Part shown: positions 46,097-57,201 of the stretch, one piece after another
Layout: every line of letters begins with the position of its first letter
How positions within the stretch are numbered: the stretch's first letter is position 1
From: Cordilura impudica
Lineage: Eukaryota; Arthropoda; Insecta; Diptera; Scathophagidae
Length of the DNA: 64,000 nucleotides
Direction of reading: 5' to 3'
NCBI GenBank assembly: GCA_963682025.1
Contig: OY821519.1
Location: 2,065,501-2,129,500 of the forward strand
Notes under the pieces: model-generated
The model's input: only the letters and a program-made list of their open reading frames with translations
Databases searched by the model: none
Told to the model about the DNA's origin: nothing
Made by a program: the position numbers and the translations under genes

Positions 46097-47508
46097 CTGT
46101 GAGTGTCAAAAGAAAGTAAACACCTTAGTTACTCATATTAAAAATTTAATTAAAATGAAGTAATTAACACAAAATCAAAAGTAAATATAAGGAATACAAG
46201 AATTATTTAAAAACATTAAACAAAAGTAATACAAAACAGAAATAAATGCACTTTATTTAGAAAAAAAAAATTTACGAGTCAAAAAAAGTAAAGAGTAAGA
46301 AAAGGCAACAGAGCTTTATTACAAAAAGCAAATTTATTAATTTTTTTTTAATTTGGCTTAATTTCATTTGGCATTAAGCACCTCATATTGCCTTCTAGGC
46401 ATCGACTCGACAAGTTGGTTTGTTATATCCGGAGAAATTATGCTCCATTTTTCCTTTAGAGCCTTCTTTAAGTTTGCTTTGCTTCAAATAGCCCTTAAAC
46501 TTATTTTAATGTCAAGATTTTCCCACAGTTGCTCCATCGGATTAAGATCCAGGGACTGCGGTGGATGATCAGGTATCTTATGAGTCCTATCAGTACTCAC
46601 TCATTCACTCACTCATTCGTTGGAAGATACAGTTTCCAGCCAAGCCTAATTTCTCAATGCTAGCGGCAACATTGTTCTGCAAAACGGCTAAGTAAATCAC
46701 TTTGTGCATAGTGGAGTCAATAAAAACAAAATTAACAATCCCTTTAGCCGCCATATAGCCCCAACTGTGTTGGTAACACACTTTTCTTTGAAGGTTTAAT
46801 TCTTAGCACGCCATATTTTTGGGGGATTTTTCGACGAATATTTCGGATTTGTTCTTATCTGTATAAAATATGCTTTCCTAAAAATGTAGAGCCTCATTTT
46901 TGGACTTTTTATCGAAATTTATTAGCTTGCTCTGATTCGCCTTGGATATGTATGGTTTCTGGCATGGTATCCTTCCATGTAGGCCATTTTTGTGAAGCGA
47001 TCTCCTTACTGTACTCGAACTTAATGGTTTGTCTGTTATCTGCGTTATGTTTTCTGATAATTTAATTGCAATTTAGGCCAGATATGTCTTTATTTCTCTT
47101 ACAACAGCTCTAACTTCAGTACCACCAAGTCGCTTTGGGCGTCCAGATCTAGGTCAATCTTCAGCCTGATGGTGTTTGGCGTATTCATCAACTATTTTTT
47201 TTTTATTGTTCAGTGGCTCCTACCCAAAATGTTGTCAATTCTACGCAAGGATTTACTTTTTTCCTTTAAAGCTAAAATAATTTATCGACGATGTTTTCTT
47301 TTTCCATAGTGAGATTAGTCACTTTTACTTCTTTTTAGTTATTAATTGGTACAAATCAACTTCATCTGATTTCATATTTTATGGTAGTCAATCTCTAAAT
47401 GGTATAACAGAAAACTCTGTAATGTTACTGTTATCGTAAGTAATAATAACTTTGTAATAAGAAAATTAAAAGATTAAAAATTGGTGTTTACTTTTTTGAC
47501 GGTCACAG
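46097..47508 (-). mobile_element. Tc1-like transposon relic, TA duplications
   Basis: CTGTGAGTGTCAAAAGAAAG at the left and the inverse of CTGTGACCGTCAAAAAAG at the right, both continuing GTAAACACC, are terminal inverted repeats. TA flanks both (46095-46096 and 47509-47510). The length of 1.4 kb fits Tc1-like elements. It carries a decayed transposase on -. Confidence 0.85.
46360..47320 (-). pseudogene. Tc1-like transposase, decayed
   Basis: On -: GYMAAKGIVNFVFIDSTMHK (near 46760), AEQ/NNVAASIEKLGLAGN, then DHPPQSLDLNPMEQLWENLD (46565-46500) with the catalytic Glu position read as NPME, then LKKALKEKWSIISP and LVESMPRRQYEVLNAK to a stop near 46365. This matches the Tc1 pattern (PDLNPIE, then LVDSMPRR). 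Many stops upstream. Non-functional. Confidence 0.8.
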
Positions 47509-47699
47509 TATCATTAACATCAAACAGTGGGGCCCTTTTACTTTTTTCGTTGCAAAAATCATAACTTTTAAACTAATTAAGGTATTTTAAAAATTATAAA
47601 TGATTTTGAAAGATGACTTCCTTACCTTTAAAATGAGCGCAGAGAGTGGTAGGTCCACAGGGTGCTTCAGTATATCCTATCAAAGTTCAATATTATTTT

Positions 47700-48000
47700 G
47701 GTGCTAATATTACATGTTGCAAATATAAAGATAATTTGCTGAAATTTAGAACTTAAAGACGAACGCTACTTAAATTTGTTGGAATCGGCCCTAGTCCCCG
47801 TACAAATTTTCCTTCAAAATTGGTTTTAATGCCACTGCATGTAGCAAATGTTGTTCTATTGCAATGAAATTTCAACCATAAGGATTTATTAGGTCAATGA
47901 CGAGATCTATAAAAAAATCTTTGAAATCGGTCCACGTTTGGACCTAGTTCCGTACAAATTTTCTTTAAAATTTAGTTAAAATGCCATAAATATGACAAAT
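47700..48000. repeat. Two diverged ~165-bp direct repeats resembling part of family C
   Basis: GGAATCGGCCCTAGTCCCCG, then TACAAATTTTCCTTCAAAAT near 47775 and GAAATCGGTCCACGTTTGGA, then CCTAGTTCCGTACAAATTTT near 47925, each followed by AATGCCA.....ATG.CAAAT. The GGTCC..GACCTAG..TACAAAT order resembles family C (GGTCCATGTTCAGACCTAGC). Confidence 0.5.
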
Positions 48001-48349
48001 TTGCTAATTTCTCTTTTATATTTAAAAAATGTACAAAAATAATGCAAAAAAACAATGTAAAATTTTAATTAAATCGAACCAAAGTTCACAAAATTCCAAA
48101 TTTCACATTGAAATTTTGTTAATTAACCACTCAAAAGACTTCACAATACATATTGTTTAAATCCGAAAGTCTAGAAAAAAATACAACTCTAATATAACAT
48201 GTTAAATAAGTATTAAATGTTTTATTAATATTACAGATATACATCTTTGAAATATTTTTAATATTAATATATTAATAATATAGATATTAAGTTATTTAGT
48301 ATATTTTTTAAACTAGCATAATTTTTTTTTATTTGTTAGTTCTCTTTAA

Positions 48350-48535
48350 AATTGTCATTAACATTGGGAGCGATATCTAATAGACTTAACATATCGGAGC
48401 TATAATTATGTTTTTCCAAATCCTTTCGAGATCTTACATGTCTTCGTGATGAAATTAGTTGGTCTAAAAAGGCCGCCAACATATTAAAAAGGTCCTCATT
48501 ATTCGATGTTTTAAATTTCGTTGTTTTAAATTTTT
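48350..48535 (-). pseudogene. Probable Transib C-terminal fragment
   Basis: On - a frame reads NNEDLFNMLAAFLDQLISSR followed by a basic stretch and DMLSLLDIAPN. The pattern NEDLF..LL..SDP.ISS.R...LLxLL is the C-terminal tail I associate with Transib transposases (compare NELRHYF..SSIR..EEAKQLLED at 50980-51110). Short and diverged, so the call is tentative. Confidence 0.4.
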
Positions 48536-48539
48536 AGGT

Positions 48540-48850
48540 GCAAATTTTTTATTATGTTAAATTCATTTTTTGAGCTGGCATCAGGTCAGAAGTTTCAAAT
48601 TGATGCCAAATACATACATTGAAAATTTTCGACATTTAAAAAAGTAGTGTAGGTAGCGCAAGCAAATTTTGTTTTATTTATTATTATTGTTATTATTATT
48701 TTTTTTTTTTTTAATGTAAATTTCTTATTATATTGAATTTATTAACAAAATTTAAACATTGAAAATTTTGGGCCGTTTAAAAATAATTCAGGTAGCGCAA
48801 GTGAATTTTTTATTGTGTTGAATTCATTAATAAATTTGCAGTTTTTATTA
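48540..48850. repeat. Diverged ~140-bp tandem repeat
   Basis: Two to three partial units share TTATT.TGTTGAATTCATT, TTGAAAATTTTCGACATTTA and GGTAGCGCAAGCAAATTTT words (near 48545-48670 and 48720-48835). Confidence 0.55.
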
Positions 48851-50277
48851 TTGCCAATACATAAAAATTACAAAACATTAACAATCTTCTAAAAACACTT
48901 CGCCATCCTATCAAAGTCAAAATGAAATATGAAAAAATTAATTTTCTGTTTTCAAGCACCAAAAAAATTGTGAAAAATAAGATAAAAATCTGCAAAAATT
49001 TGATAATATTTGGTATTTTATAGCCTTTCAAATAAGCCATATAACGTTAAAACCGTTTAATTTTTCACTGGGTTATGGCAAAAGACATCTACCCATCTCT
49101 CCAGTGTATGTCAAGATATTTTTACACCTTTATGGTTGTTGCATGCCGATAGGCAAGTATATGGAGCCAAGTTCACTTTAACTAGTTGGTAAACCATTTT
49201 AGGTAATATCTAATTAAACATATTTAAACATTTTTAGTTCTATTCTATCAAAACAGAAAAAACTACCAAAATATAGTATATTTGAAAAACTGTGACTGTA
49301 GAAAAAGTAAATGACCAAATAACTTCATTTTTATTTTGTTTTATAGAAACTAGAAAACGCTTTCAAACGACGCCAAAAGTATTATAATCGGGTCAATGAT
49401 TTGCCTACAATCTGATTGGAAAGAGGATATTTGTCAAAAAATTTTGCGCCTTTTTCTAAAAGCTAAAAAAATTCCAACTTTGCGAAGCTCTATCATCCAT
49501 ATTTTTTATTCGATTTTAAAACCTTTTATTGGTTCTTAATCTGTGAGGAATTCTGCATCCCATACATTCATTGATTTTACTGAATGCTTGTATCAAAATT
49601 TTGATTTTTGCCACGCTATTTGGGGAAGGGCGCCACTGTGCATCGCTTGTGAAAAAAATCCCTCTAAAAAATAGGTCTTTGCTTTAGTATGTAAACATAT
49701 TAAGAAATCATTTTTTTTATGGTTACCGATTTTAAAGTTATGTTATTAATTTGAAAGTAAATACCAGTGAACCTCGGGAGCCAAAAAATTGTGACTCTAT
49801 TTCAACTATATCACAGCGAACAGGGTCTTCGAAAATGGACTTTCTCAGTATTATGCTAAAATAAAGAATTTCTTGTAAATTTCAATTTTTAACTGTATGA
49901 CTGTATTTTTAACTGTATGACTGTATGACTGTAACTTTCTTATTTTAAAAGATTTTAAAGTAAAATAAATTTTTTATAATTTTGTAACTCCTATTAATTT
50001 TAGAAAATAAAGTCACTGAATCGTTTAGAAATTAAAAAAAATTAAAAAAAGGTCAAAATTTCCCGACATCCTCCTACATTAATAAAGCATAACTCCTGCC
50101 CATCAAAAGCCATCAGAAAAATTTTGCACCTTCTGTAGTCCGAACTCTCCCCTACACTCCTATACCCCATTGTATACCAGCCAGTTTCCGCCCGTGTGCA
50201 CCAGAACAATTTTTCTGACCCAACATTAACAGATGTTTTGTGCAAAATTTATGAATACAAAAGTGTTCTACTGTGTG
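48851..50277. other. Stretch without recognisable genes
   Basis: AT-rich. AACTGTATGACTGTATGACTGTA near 49890-49932 is a short tandem repeat. GATTTTTGCCACGC...GCGCCACTGTGC at 49600-49645 weakly echoes a Transib end but is unsupported. No protein was found. Confidence 0.35.
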
Positions 50278-50385
50278 GTTAGGGTATAATGAGTTTGCCC
50301 TGACGTTTGTAACTACCAAAAATATTGGATCGACTCAAAATCACTTTCTTAGTCGATTTAACGATATCCGTCGGTCCGTTATGAA
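50278..50385 (-). repeat. Dispersed repeat family C, fragment
   Basis: AGGGTATAATGAGTTTG, TAACTACCAAAAATATTGGA, TCGACTCAAAATCACTTTC, CCGTCGGTCCGTT: about 100 bp of the family's GTCC side. Confidence 0.75.
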
Positions 50386-50462
50386 TACAAAAGTAGGTCG
50401 TACCGGTGTATTTCTTCCGTGAGTTTATTTGTTTTTTATACTGACAGAAAAAGGGAGGGTTG

Positions 50463-50838
50463 AGAACATCTATACGCGCAGGGGGGTAAATTTCTATTTC
50501 ACAATACAATCGCAAACACAGTGTAACACGTAATAGGTGAGAGCTGACACATAACGCTGTGTGACTTATGATTGTATTGGTGAAAAAATTATGATATAAC
50601 ATTGTTTTTTTATGCCACTTTTTTAGAAGCGTCATTTATGTGCCACTTATATACGTTTATATTGGGATATTTTTAACGTTTTACAGCAAAGGGTTGTTGG
50701 ATTAGCTGAAACAGTTTTTGCTATAAGTGATACATAGATGACGCTTTCTGTTTGATTTTAAAAAATGACATAAAAAAATCTTTAATTACTAGATGTTTAC
50801 GCATCTTCCCTGTGATCGGACTCACATGATTTTTTTTA
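50463..50838 (+). mobile_element. Repeat family D, copy 2 (short form)
   Basis: AACATCTATACGCGCAGGGG left edge; GATTGTATTGGTGAAAAAAT; GCTATAAGTGATAC; TAATTACTAGATGTTTACGC; GTGATCGGACTCACATGAT right edge. It matches the outer parts of 30341-32195 but has no A-rich centre. It abuts or truncates a Transib fragment on its right. Confidence 0.7.
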
Positions 50839-51141
50839 TTTTGACAGGTACACTTGCAAATAATTCAAAACAATATGCTACCAATAGCAGATCTATCTGA
50901 AGAAGCGCAAGAAAAAAAGAACAAGGACTACAGATTCTTTCGCGAGCACAACACAAGAAAAATGTTTAGATGTTTCACTAATGAACTCCGTCACTATTTT
51001 GTTGTGCACTTCAGAACCATATATGTCCAGCATTCGACAAAAATGGAAAACTATCTCTATTGAATTAGATGAAGAAGCTAAACAACTTCTAGAAGATGAA
51101 AATCGAGGCTATTTAGAAGATATATTTACTAAAGTTGTTTG
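50839..51141 (+). pseudogene. Transib C-terminal fragment
   Basis: On +: LQIIQNNMLPIADLSEEAQE then KKNKDYRFFREHNTRKMFRC, frameshift, then MSSIRQKWKTISIELDEEAK then QLLEDENRGYLEDIFTKVV and stop at about 51139-51141. The E-x-x-NK-D-Y-R-F-F-R motif carries the third catalytic residue (Glu) of Transib/RAG1; here it is retained. The 5' part is absent, replaced by the family D element. Confidence 0.8.
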
Positions 51142-51382
51142 ATTTAAAGTAGTTTATCAGTACACTAACAATAAGTTATACTATTTTTATATAGTTAAAA
51201 ATTTTTCTCGATTAAAAATTTATGTATTTTATAAATTTACAATAAAAATTTTTTAAAGAAATATTTAAAAAGACAATAAAAAAAAATGGTAACTAAAATA
51301 AAAACATACGATTTTTTCATTGAGACTTCTCTATCTTGAACCAATATCAGGTAACTTTTACGTTCGATGTTTAATAAATTAT

Positions 51383-51737
51383 ACTACCAGTTTCCAGACT
51401 CGAAATTCGAGTGCAATTTCTAGGCAACTTTATTTTTCAACTTAGCCATTTCGCAAACCAACATTTTTTTGGTTTATTATTATTGTGAATGAAGATAACA
51501 AACTCATTAACAAATTTAATAAACACATACATAGCATTGTATAATATTATGTATGTGTTAGTAGCAACTTTAAATGCAATTTACTCAAAATAAAGGAAAA
51601 AATTTAAAATCTGTAATTCTGGTGGACACAGCTAAAAAGAACTACCTTTCAAATAATATACGTTTGGTCCAAATCGGGATAAAACGGTAGAATAAAACAT
51701 CGGTAACAACAAGTCGCCTAGCCTATTAATATTATAG
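51383..51737 (-). mobile_element. Helitron-like repeat family H, copy 6
   Basis: CCAGTTTCCAGACTCGAAAT at the left (3' end, CTAG mutated), AACAAATTTAATAAACACA, GTTAGTAGCAACTTTAAATG, then AAGTCGCCTAGCCTATTAAT and ATTATAGA at 51737 before T. Confidence 0.85.
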
Positions 51738-53767
51738 ATTTTAACACGGGCTCTTTCACAAAAAACCAACTTTTGGGCCTTGTGAACATCAGGACTAAAA
51801 AGTTAACGGGGGCCAAAATTTGGCATTTTCTGATAAAATTTAACTTAAAAAAATTTTAAAAAGTATTAGTTGTAAAATAAACTGAAAAAATAAAAATAAT
51901 AAAAAAAAAACCTTTTTTAACCTTTTAACACTTGAGTTTTGTACTTAAATTCAAATAAAAATGAAAAAATCCTCCATAAGTTTTTTTTTTATTATCCGTC
52001 GATATTTACGTTTTATAGCAAAAATTAAAGTCCCACCTACCGTACAAAAAAAAAAAAACGCATATCAAAATTCCAATCCAAGCAAAAGTTATGGATTTTT
52101 GACCGCCTTCTCGCGAAATGGTCTACTGTGCGCCATAACTAAAAGAGCGTTTATATTGAGCCATGACCGCGAATACCAAAAGGAAAACTTTACAGGAGAA
52201 GGTTTTTTTTTAGTTACCTTTACTTTATTTTTAGTATGTAAACATACTTAGGATAAATACACCCACGTCAAAATTGCTTTTGCTTTAAATCCATAATGGA
52301 ACTTGACCTATAAAACACCTATGAAATTTTGACTCATAATGCAAATTATCATGAATTACAGTTGCTCATCAAAAAAAGAACATTCTAATAGCATGTCACT
52401 TGAATACGGTAATATCATTTGGTAGAAAATAGAGGAAAAATCATAAGAAAAGTCGTTTTTGCTTCTGCTGTAAAATTAATAAAATATTAGTAAATGTGGC
52501 AATTCGTTAACGGCAATAATATAATTTTTAGCAGTATAAATACATTTTTCACTTCAAACATTTTCTTTCATATGGAATGTGAATGTTAATTTTTGTCATC
52601 AAAAAAAAAATTAGCTCCAACAACTTAAAGGGTTTACAAAGATTTGGCATAGCTGAATTTAATAATCTTACAAAATTTGTTTTTTGCGAAATTTATTTTC
52701 AAATCTTAATAAATGTTTGCTGTACTCGTAACTGTTCATTTGGGTATGCTTGTAACAATTTGGAACATTTTCTTTTCTGGTGTTGAAAACGAAGACAATA
52801 TCAGAATGTATTCCATCTACCACTGTGTCGATGTACACTCGTTATCTCTATATGAGTTAGGGCCTGTATACGCATACATAGCTGGACAGACATCATAATA
52901 TCCGCTTCAGATTATATTGCATGTTTTGCTTACTTTTGGTTTAGATGTTCCTACTCCAACACCACCTAGCCACATTCATCCATCCATCTATCGATCTAAC
53001 AACAACATCAGCAACAACATGAGAAGAATAAACAGAATGTGCAAGTTTCATGCAATACGAGTATATAAATGTGTACTGCAACTACTGCAACAAACTAAAT
53101 GTATGTATGTACGTTTTGAAGCAGCCAATGTATTTATATTGTGCTTGATTTCCTGCGTTTGCAACTGCTTTGTTTCCTCACTTACCCGTCCTGATATGCA
53201 CGGTGTGTTTATAGTAGACAACATATAAATAAAAAGTGCTTACATACTTTGCAAATAAAGTCCAGGTTTACAAAATTCGGTACTTCTTTTTACAGCGAAA
53301 TAGTTTATCACCTATCCAGAGTTGACTGTAGTATATAGAAACATATAGAAATGCAATTTTTCTGGGCTAACTTTGGTGTACTTGTCGAACATGCACGGTG
53401 AGTTCTAAACATTTAAGAAAAATGACTTTTAAGAATAAAACCCCTTTCCATCAATTTAAGGAATCCAATTAATTCCGTTCCCTTTCCGATGAACTATTGT
53501 ATTTTATTCTTTTGTCAGAATAATGAAATTATTTCAGTTTGTTTAAAATTTTTCAAAAACTAATCTGATTAAATGTGAAGTAAATAATTTTAATTCTTCA
53601 ATTCAATTTCGATTCTATGCAGGTAATTATAATTAAAAACGTTATTCCACCTACGATAAATTTTCCGTAACCAACATCTGATTATAATTTTTGTCAATTA
53701 ATTCATTCAATTTAGAATCAATTATTTTTCCAATGAAATCATCTGATTTATTTGTTAGACCTCTTAA
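51738..53767. other. Stretch without recognisable genes
   Basis: Mixed AT-rich DNA. TATAAATA at about 52536 could be a TATA box but no gene follows that I recognise. 52900-53100 is less AT-rich with CACCTAGCCACATTCATCCA. Frames of 60-100 codons here have no recognisable family. Confidence 0.4.
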
Positions 53768-55300
53768 TTTTTTTTTATTTATATAAACTTTATTTCATCT
53801 AATCAATTCATACATAATTGAGCCTCAGCGCCATTAAGGCTTTGTTGAGGCAAGTTGGCAAATAAACTTATTTTAATAAAATTAAAAAATATATAAATGA
53901 AAATTATTTGTTATACAAAATAGGAGAAATTTAATTTTTACTAATTTAAAATTATATCACAAACATTATAATATTATTCAAAATATATTTTTTTAATTTA
54001 TTTTTAAATAAAGAAATAGTTAAACATTCTTTTAGACTTTGCGGTAAACTATTAAATTCCAGAGTCCCGATATATTCTACTCGCTGTTTCGTAGTTTCTA
54101 AACGACATCTTGAAACTTTAAGGTTTGAATTGTTTCTTGTATTGAAAGCTTGTTGATTAACTGAAAAACAAATAGTATGGTGACCGATGTTATGTAGTAC
54201 TGTATAGGTAAAACATTTTTGGCGAAATCCCTATATGTAGATATATGTAGTTGGATACAGTCGGGGAAGATTAAATACGATTTTTAATGATTTATTCTGC
54301 AATAGTTGTAGGGCTTTTAAATTATAATTTTTATTATATCCAAATATCAAAGTCAAATAATTCAAACGTCTCTGAATCAGAGATTGAAAAATAATATATT
54401 TAGTCTTTTCATCAAGTTTGTACTTTAATTTAAATAAAACTCCCAGAGCCGGTGATATCTTGGCCTGCAGATGTTGTATATGGCGATGCCACGACAAATT
54501 GTTTTATATAAATACTCCAAGATATTTTGCGGCTTGTACTTCCTTTACCTCTTTGCCATCAATATATATAATGTTATTGTTATTATTACGATTCGTATGA
54601 CGTCTAAATCTTATGAGTTTTGTTTTATTAGCATTTAGTACAAGTTTGTTTAACCTCCCAAACTCTGAAACTAGAGCACCATCTCGTTTAGCAAACGTTT
54701 CAAAAACCAGATCTTCTCTATACGTGTAAAAAATACACAAATCATCAGCATACATAAACATCTTCCCATCAAGACCTAGATTGTTAATATCGTTTAAATA
54801 TATAGTAAACAATAAAGGAGCCAAGACACTGCCCTGCGGAACACCGTGTTCTACAACATTCATTGAGCTCTTAGACGTATTAATTTGAACATATTGCTTC
54901 CTTCCTTCTAAATAGTTTTCTATTAGAGCCAATTCTGTACCTCTTATGCCATAAAATTTTTACTTTTCTACTAAAATCTTGTGATCGACAAGATCAAAAG
55001 CCTTAGAAAAATCGTAGAAAAGGCCCCCAACACCAGTAAAACTTCTATCCAAATAGTCTCATATGTAATTAACTACATTGATTACAGCCTCATCAGTGCC
55101 ACAACCCTTCCTAAAACTATATTGATTAGGGAATATAAGAGATTCTTTTTCAAAAAATGCTAAAAGTTGTGAATGCAAAATTTTTTCAAAAACTTTATCA
55201 ATTACCGACAACACAACAACCGGTCTAAACTTTCCCACAGAACTGACATTAATTTCCTTTGGATTCAAAAGAAATTCAAAAAGAATTCAAAAGAAATTTC
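53768..55300 (-). pseudogene. Non-LTR retrotransposon relic with RT domain
   Basis: On -, in order: KFRPVVVLSVIDKVFEKILH; NQYSFRKGCGTDEAV; LFYDFSKAFDLVDHKIL (first RT Asp motif); HGVPQGSVLAPLLFTIYLND; FMYADDLCIFY (catalytic YADD at 54741-54752); RLNKLVLNANKTKLIRFR; AAKYLGVFI; then MSWHRHIQHLQAKISPALGV to about 54231. It ends in a 3' untranslated region with AATAAA and an A-rich tail near 53768. A few stops and one frame break after VFI; the core motifs are intact. 5' truncated at about 55300, as is usual for these elements. The clade is uncertain. Confidence 0.8.
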
Positions 55301-55895
55301 GGAAAATACATATGAAAAACTTAAATATGTTACTCTCATAATACCAAAATATTTCTGAACCATATATTCTTAAAACTTAACTTTTTCTGACCAATTTTTA
55401 TTTCAATTGGGCAGGGTACATGCACACCGCGTGTATTTGCTTGCAACTTACTGCAATCTACTTGACAGGCATACAGTTGCATATACGAGTATAAAGTACA
55501 TATCGTTAGCTAAAATCCAAGAAGACGTTGAACTCAGTATTGTCTGAACTAATTAAAGGCCCATTGACGTGATACTACTCCTACTCAGTCGTACGATTTT
55601 TCGACATAAAAATCTGATGAAATCATCGTACTGTCATAAAGTCGTGCATAAAACCATCACAACTTAGATATACCTTGCAAATGGATCATCCGATTAGATA
55701 TATAACTCCACCAGAGTCGCGAAGTGCTATTAATAAATTAAGCAACACAAAATCTCCACGATATGATAATATCGACTCCAAAGTAGTAAAATCTTTGCCT
55801 GAAAAAGGGGTACTTTTTCTAACGACCATATTCAACTCTATCTTAAGATTGAATCACTTTCCATCTCAGTGGAAATATGCAGATATGTATATGTA

Positions 55896-57201
55896 TCGGG
55901 TGATTTTTTAAGAGCTTGATAACTTTTTTTTAAAAAAAAACGCATAAAATTTGCAAAATCTCATCGGTTCTTTATTTGAAACGTTAGATTGGTCCATGAC
56001 ATTTACTTTTTGAAGATAATTTCATTTAAATGTTGACCGCGGCTGCGTCTTAGGTGGTCCATTCGGAAAGTCCAATTTTGGGCAACTTTTTCGAGCATTT
56101 CGGCCGGAATAGCCCGAATTTCTTCGGAAATGTTGTCTTCCAAAGCTGGAATAGTTGCTGGCTTATTTCTGTAGACTTTAGACTTGACGTAGCCCCACAA
56201 AAAATAGTCTAAAGGCGTCAAATCGCATGATCTTGGTGGCCAACTTACCGGTCCATTTCTTGAGATGAATTGTTCTCCGAAGTTTTCCCTCAAAATGGCC
56301 ATAGAATCGCGAGCTGTGTGGCATGTAGCGCCATCTTGTTGAAACCACATGTCAACCAAGTTCAGTTCTTCCATTTTTGGCAACAAAAAGTTTGTTAGCA
56401 TCGAACGATAGCGATCGCCATTCACCGTAACGTTGCGTCCAACAGCATCTTTGAAAAAATACGGTCCAATGATTCCACCAGCGTACAAACCACACCAAAC
56501 AGTGCATTTTTCGGGATGCATGGGCAGTTCTTGAACGGCTTCTGGTTGCTCTTCACTCCAAATACGGCAATTTTGCTTATTTACGAAGCCATTCAACCAG
56601 AAATGAGCCTCATCGCTGAACAAAATTTGTCGATAAAAAAGCGGATTTTCTGCCAACTTTTCTAGGGCCCATTCACTGAAAATTAGACGTTGTGGCAGAT
56701 CGTTCGGCTTCAGTTCTTGCACGAGCTGTATTTTATACGGTTTTACACCAAGATCTTTGCGTAAAATCTTCCATGTGGTCGAATAACACAAACCCAATTG
56801 CTGCGAACGGCGACGAATCGACATTTCACGGTCTTCAGTAACACTCTCAGAAACAGACGCAATATTCTCTTCTGTACACACTGTACGCATTCGTGTGGTT
56901 GGTTTAATGTCCAATAAAGTAAACTGAGTGCGAAACTTGGTCACAATCGCATTAATTGTTTGCTCACTTGGTCGATTATGTAGACCATAAATCGGACGTA
57001 AAGCGCGAAACACATTTCGAACCGAACACTGATTTTGGTAATAAAATTCAATGATTTGCAAGCGTTGCTCGTTAGTAAGTCTATTCATGATGAAATGTCA
57101 AAGCATACTGAGCATCTTTCTCTTTGACACCATGTCTGAAATCCCACGTGATCTGTCAAATACTAATGCATGAAAATCCTAACCTCAAAAAAATCACCCG
57201 T
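55896..57201 (-). mobile_element. Rosa-type mariner, copy 1, apparently intact
   Basis: Ends TCGGGTGATTTTTTAAGAGC (55896) and the inverse of ACGGGTGATTTTTTTGAGG (57201) are flanked by TA on both sides (55894-55895 and 57202-57203). The length is 1306 bp. It contains one uninterrupted transposase frame on -. It is inserted in the coding region of a Jockey-like relic, which reads across the excised site. Confidence 0.9.
56003..57088 (-). CDS. Mariner transposase, rosa-type (DD41D), 361 residues
   Basis: ATG at 57088, stop ending 56003; no internal stop. Cut-and-paste transposase acting on the element's own TIRs in the nucleus. Residues 1-110 form the DNA-binding region with two helix-turn-helix segments (NEQRLQIIEFYYQ and RRRSQQLGLCYSTTWKILRK). 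The catalytic part carries D159 (FSDEAHFWLNG), D252 (QQDGATCHTAR) and the CDLTPLDYFLWGY block with D289 and D294. D252 to D294 leaves 41 residues between, the spacing reported for rosa-like mariners of flies; D252 to D289 leaves 36. The length is usual for mariner. All catalytic motifs and both TIRs are present, so activity is plausible but untested. A diverged, frameshifted relative lies at 42283-43310. Confidence 0.9.
   Translation of the reverse strand: MNRLTNEQRLQIIEFYYQNQCSVRNVFRALRPIYGLHNRPSEQTINAIVTKFRTQFTLLDIKPTTRMRTVCTEENIASVSESVTEDREMSIRRRSQQLGLCYSTTWKILRKDLGVKPYKIQLVQELKPNDLPQRLIFSEWALEKLAENPLFYRQILFSDEAHFWLNGFVNKQNCRIWSEEQPEAVQELPMHPEKCTVWCGLYAGGIIGPYFFKDAVGRNVTVNGDRYRSMLTNFLLPKMEELNLVDMWFQQDGATCHTARDSMAILRENFGEQFISRNGPVSWPPRSCDLTPLDYFLWGYVKSKVYRNKPATIPALEDNISEEIRAIPAEMLEKVAQNWTFRMDHLRRSRGQHLNEIIFKK

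Noticed and set aside
49600..49645. GCCACTGTGC as another Transib end
   Set aside because: Only the heptamer-like word matches; the following conserved block (CCAAAAGTC at ~30 bp) is absent.
52536..52786. TATAAATA followed by a 67-codon frame as a host gene
   Set aside because: No recognisable protein, no convincing initiator or splice sites; TATA-like words are common in this AT-rich DNA.
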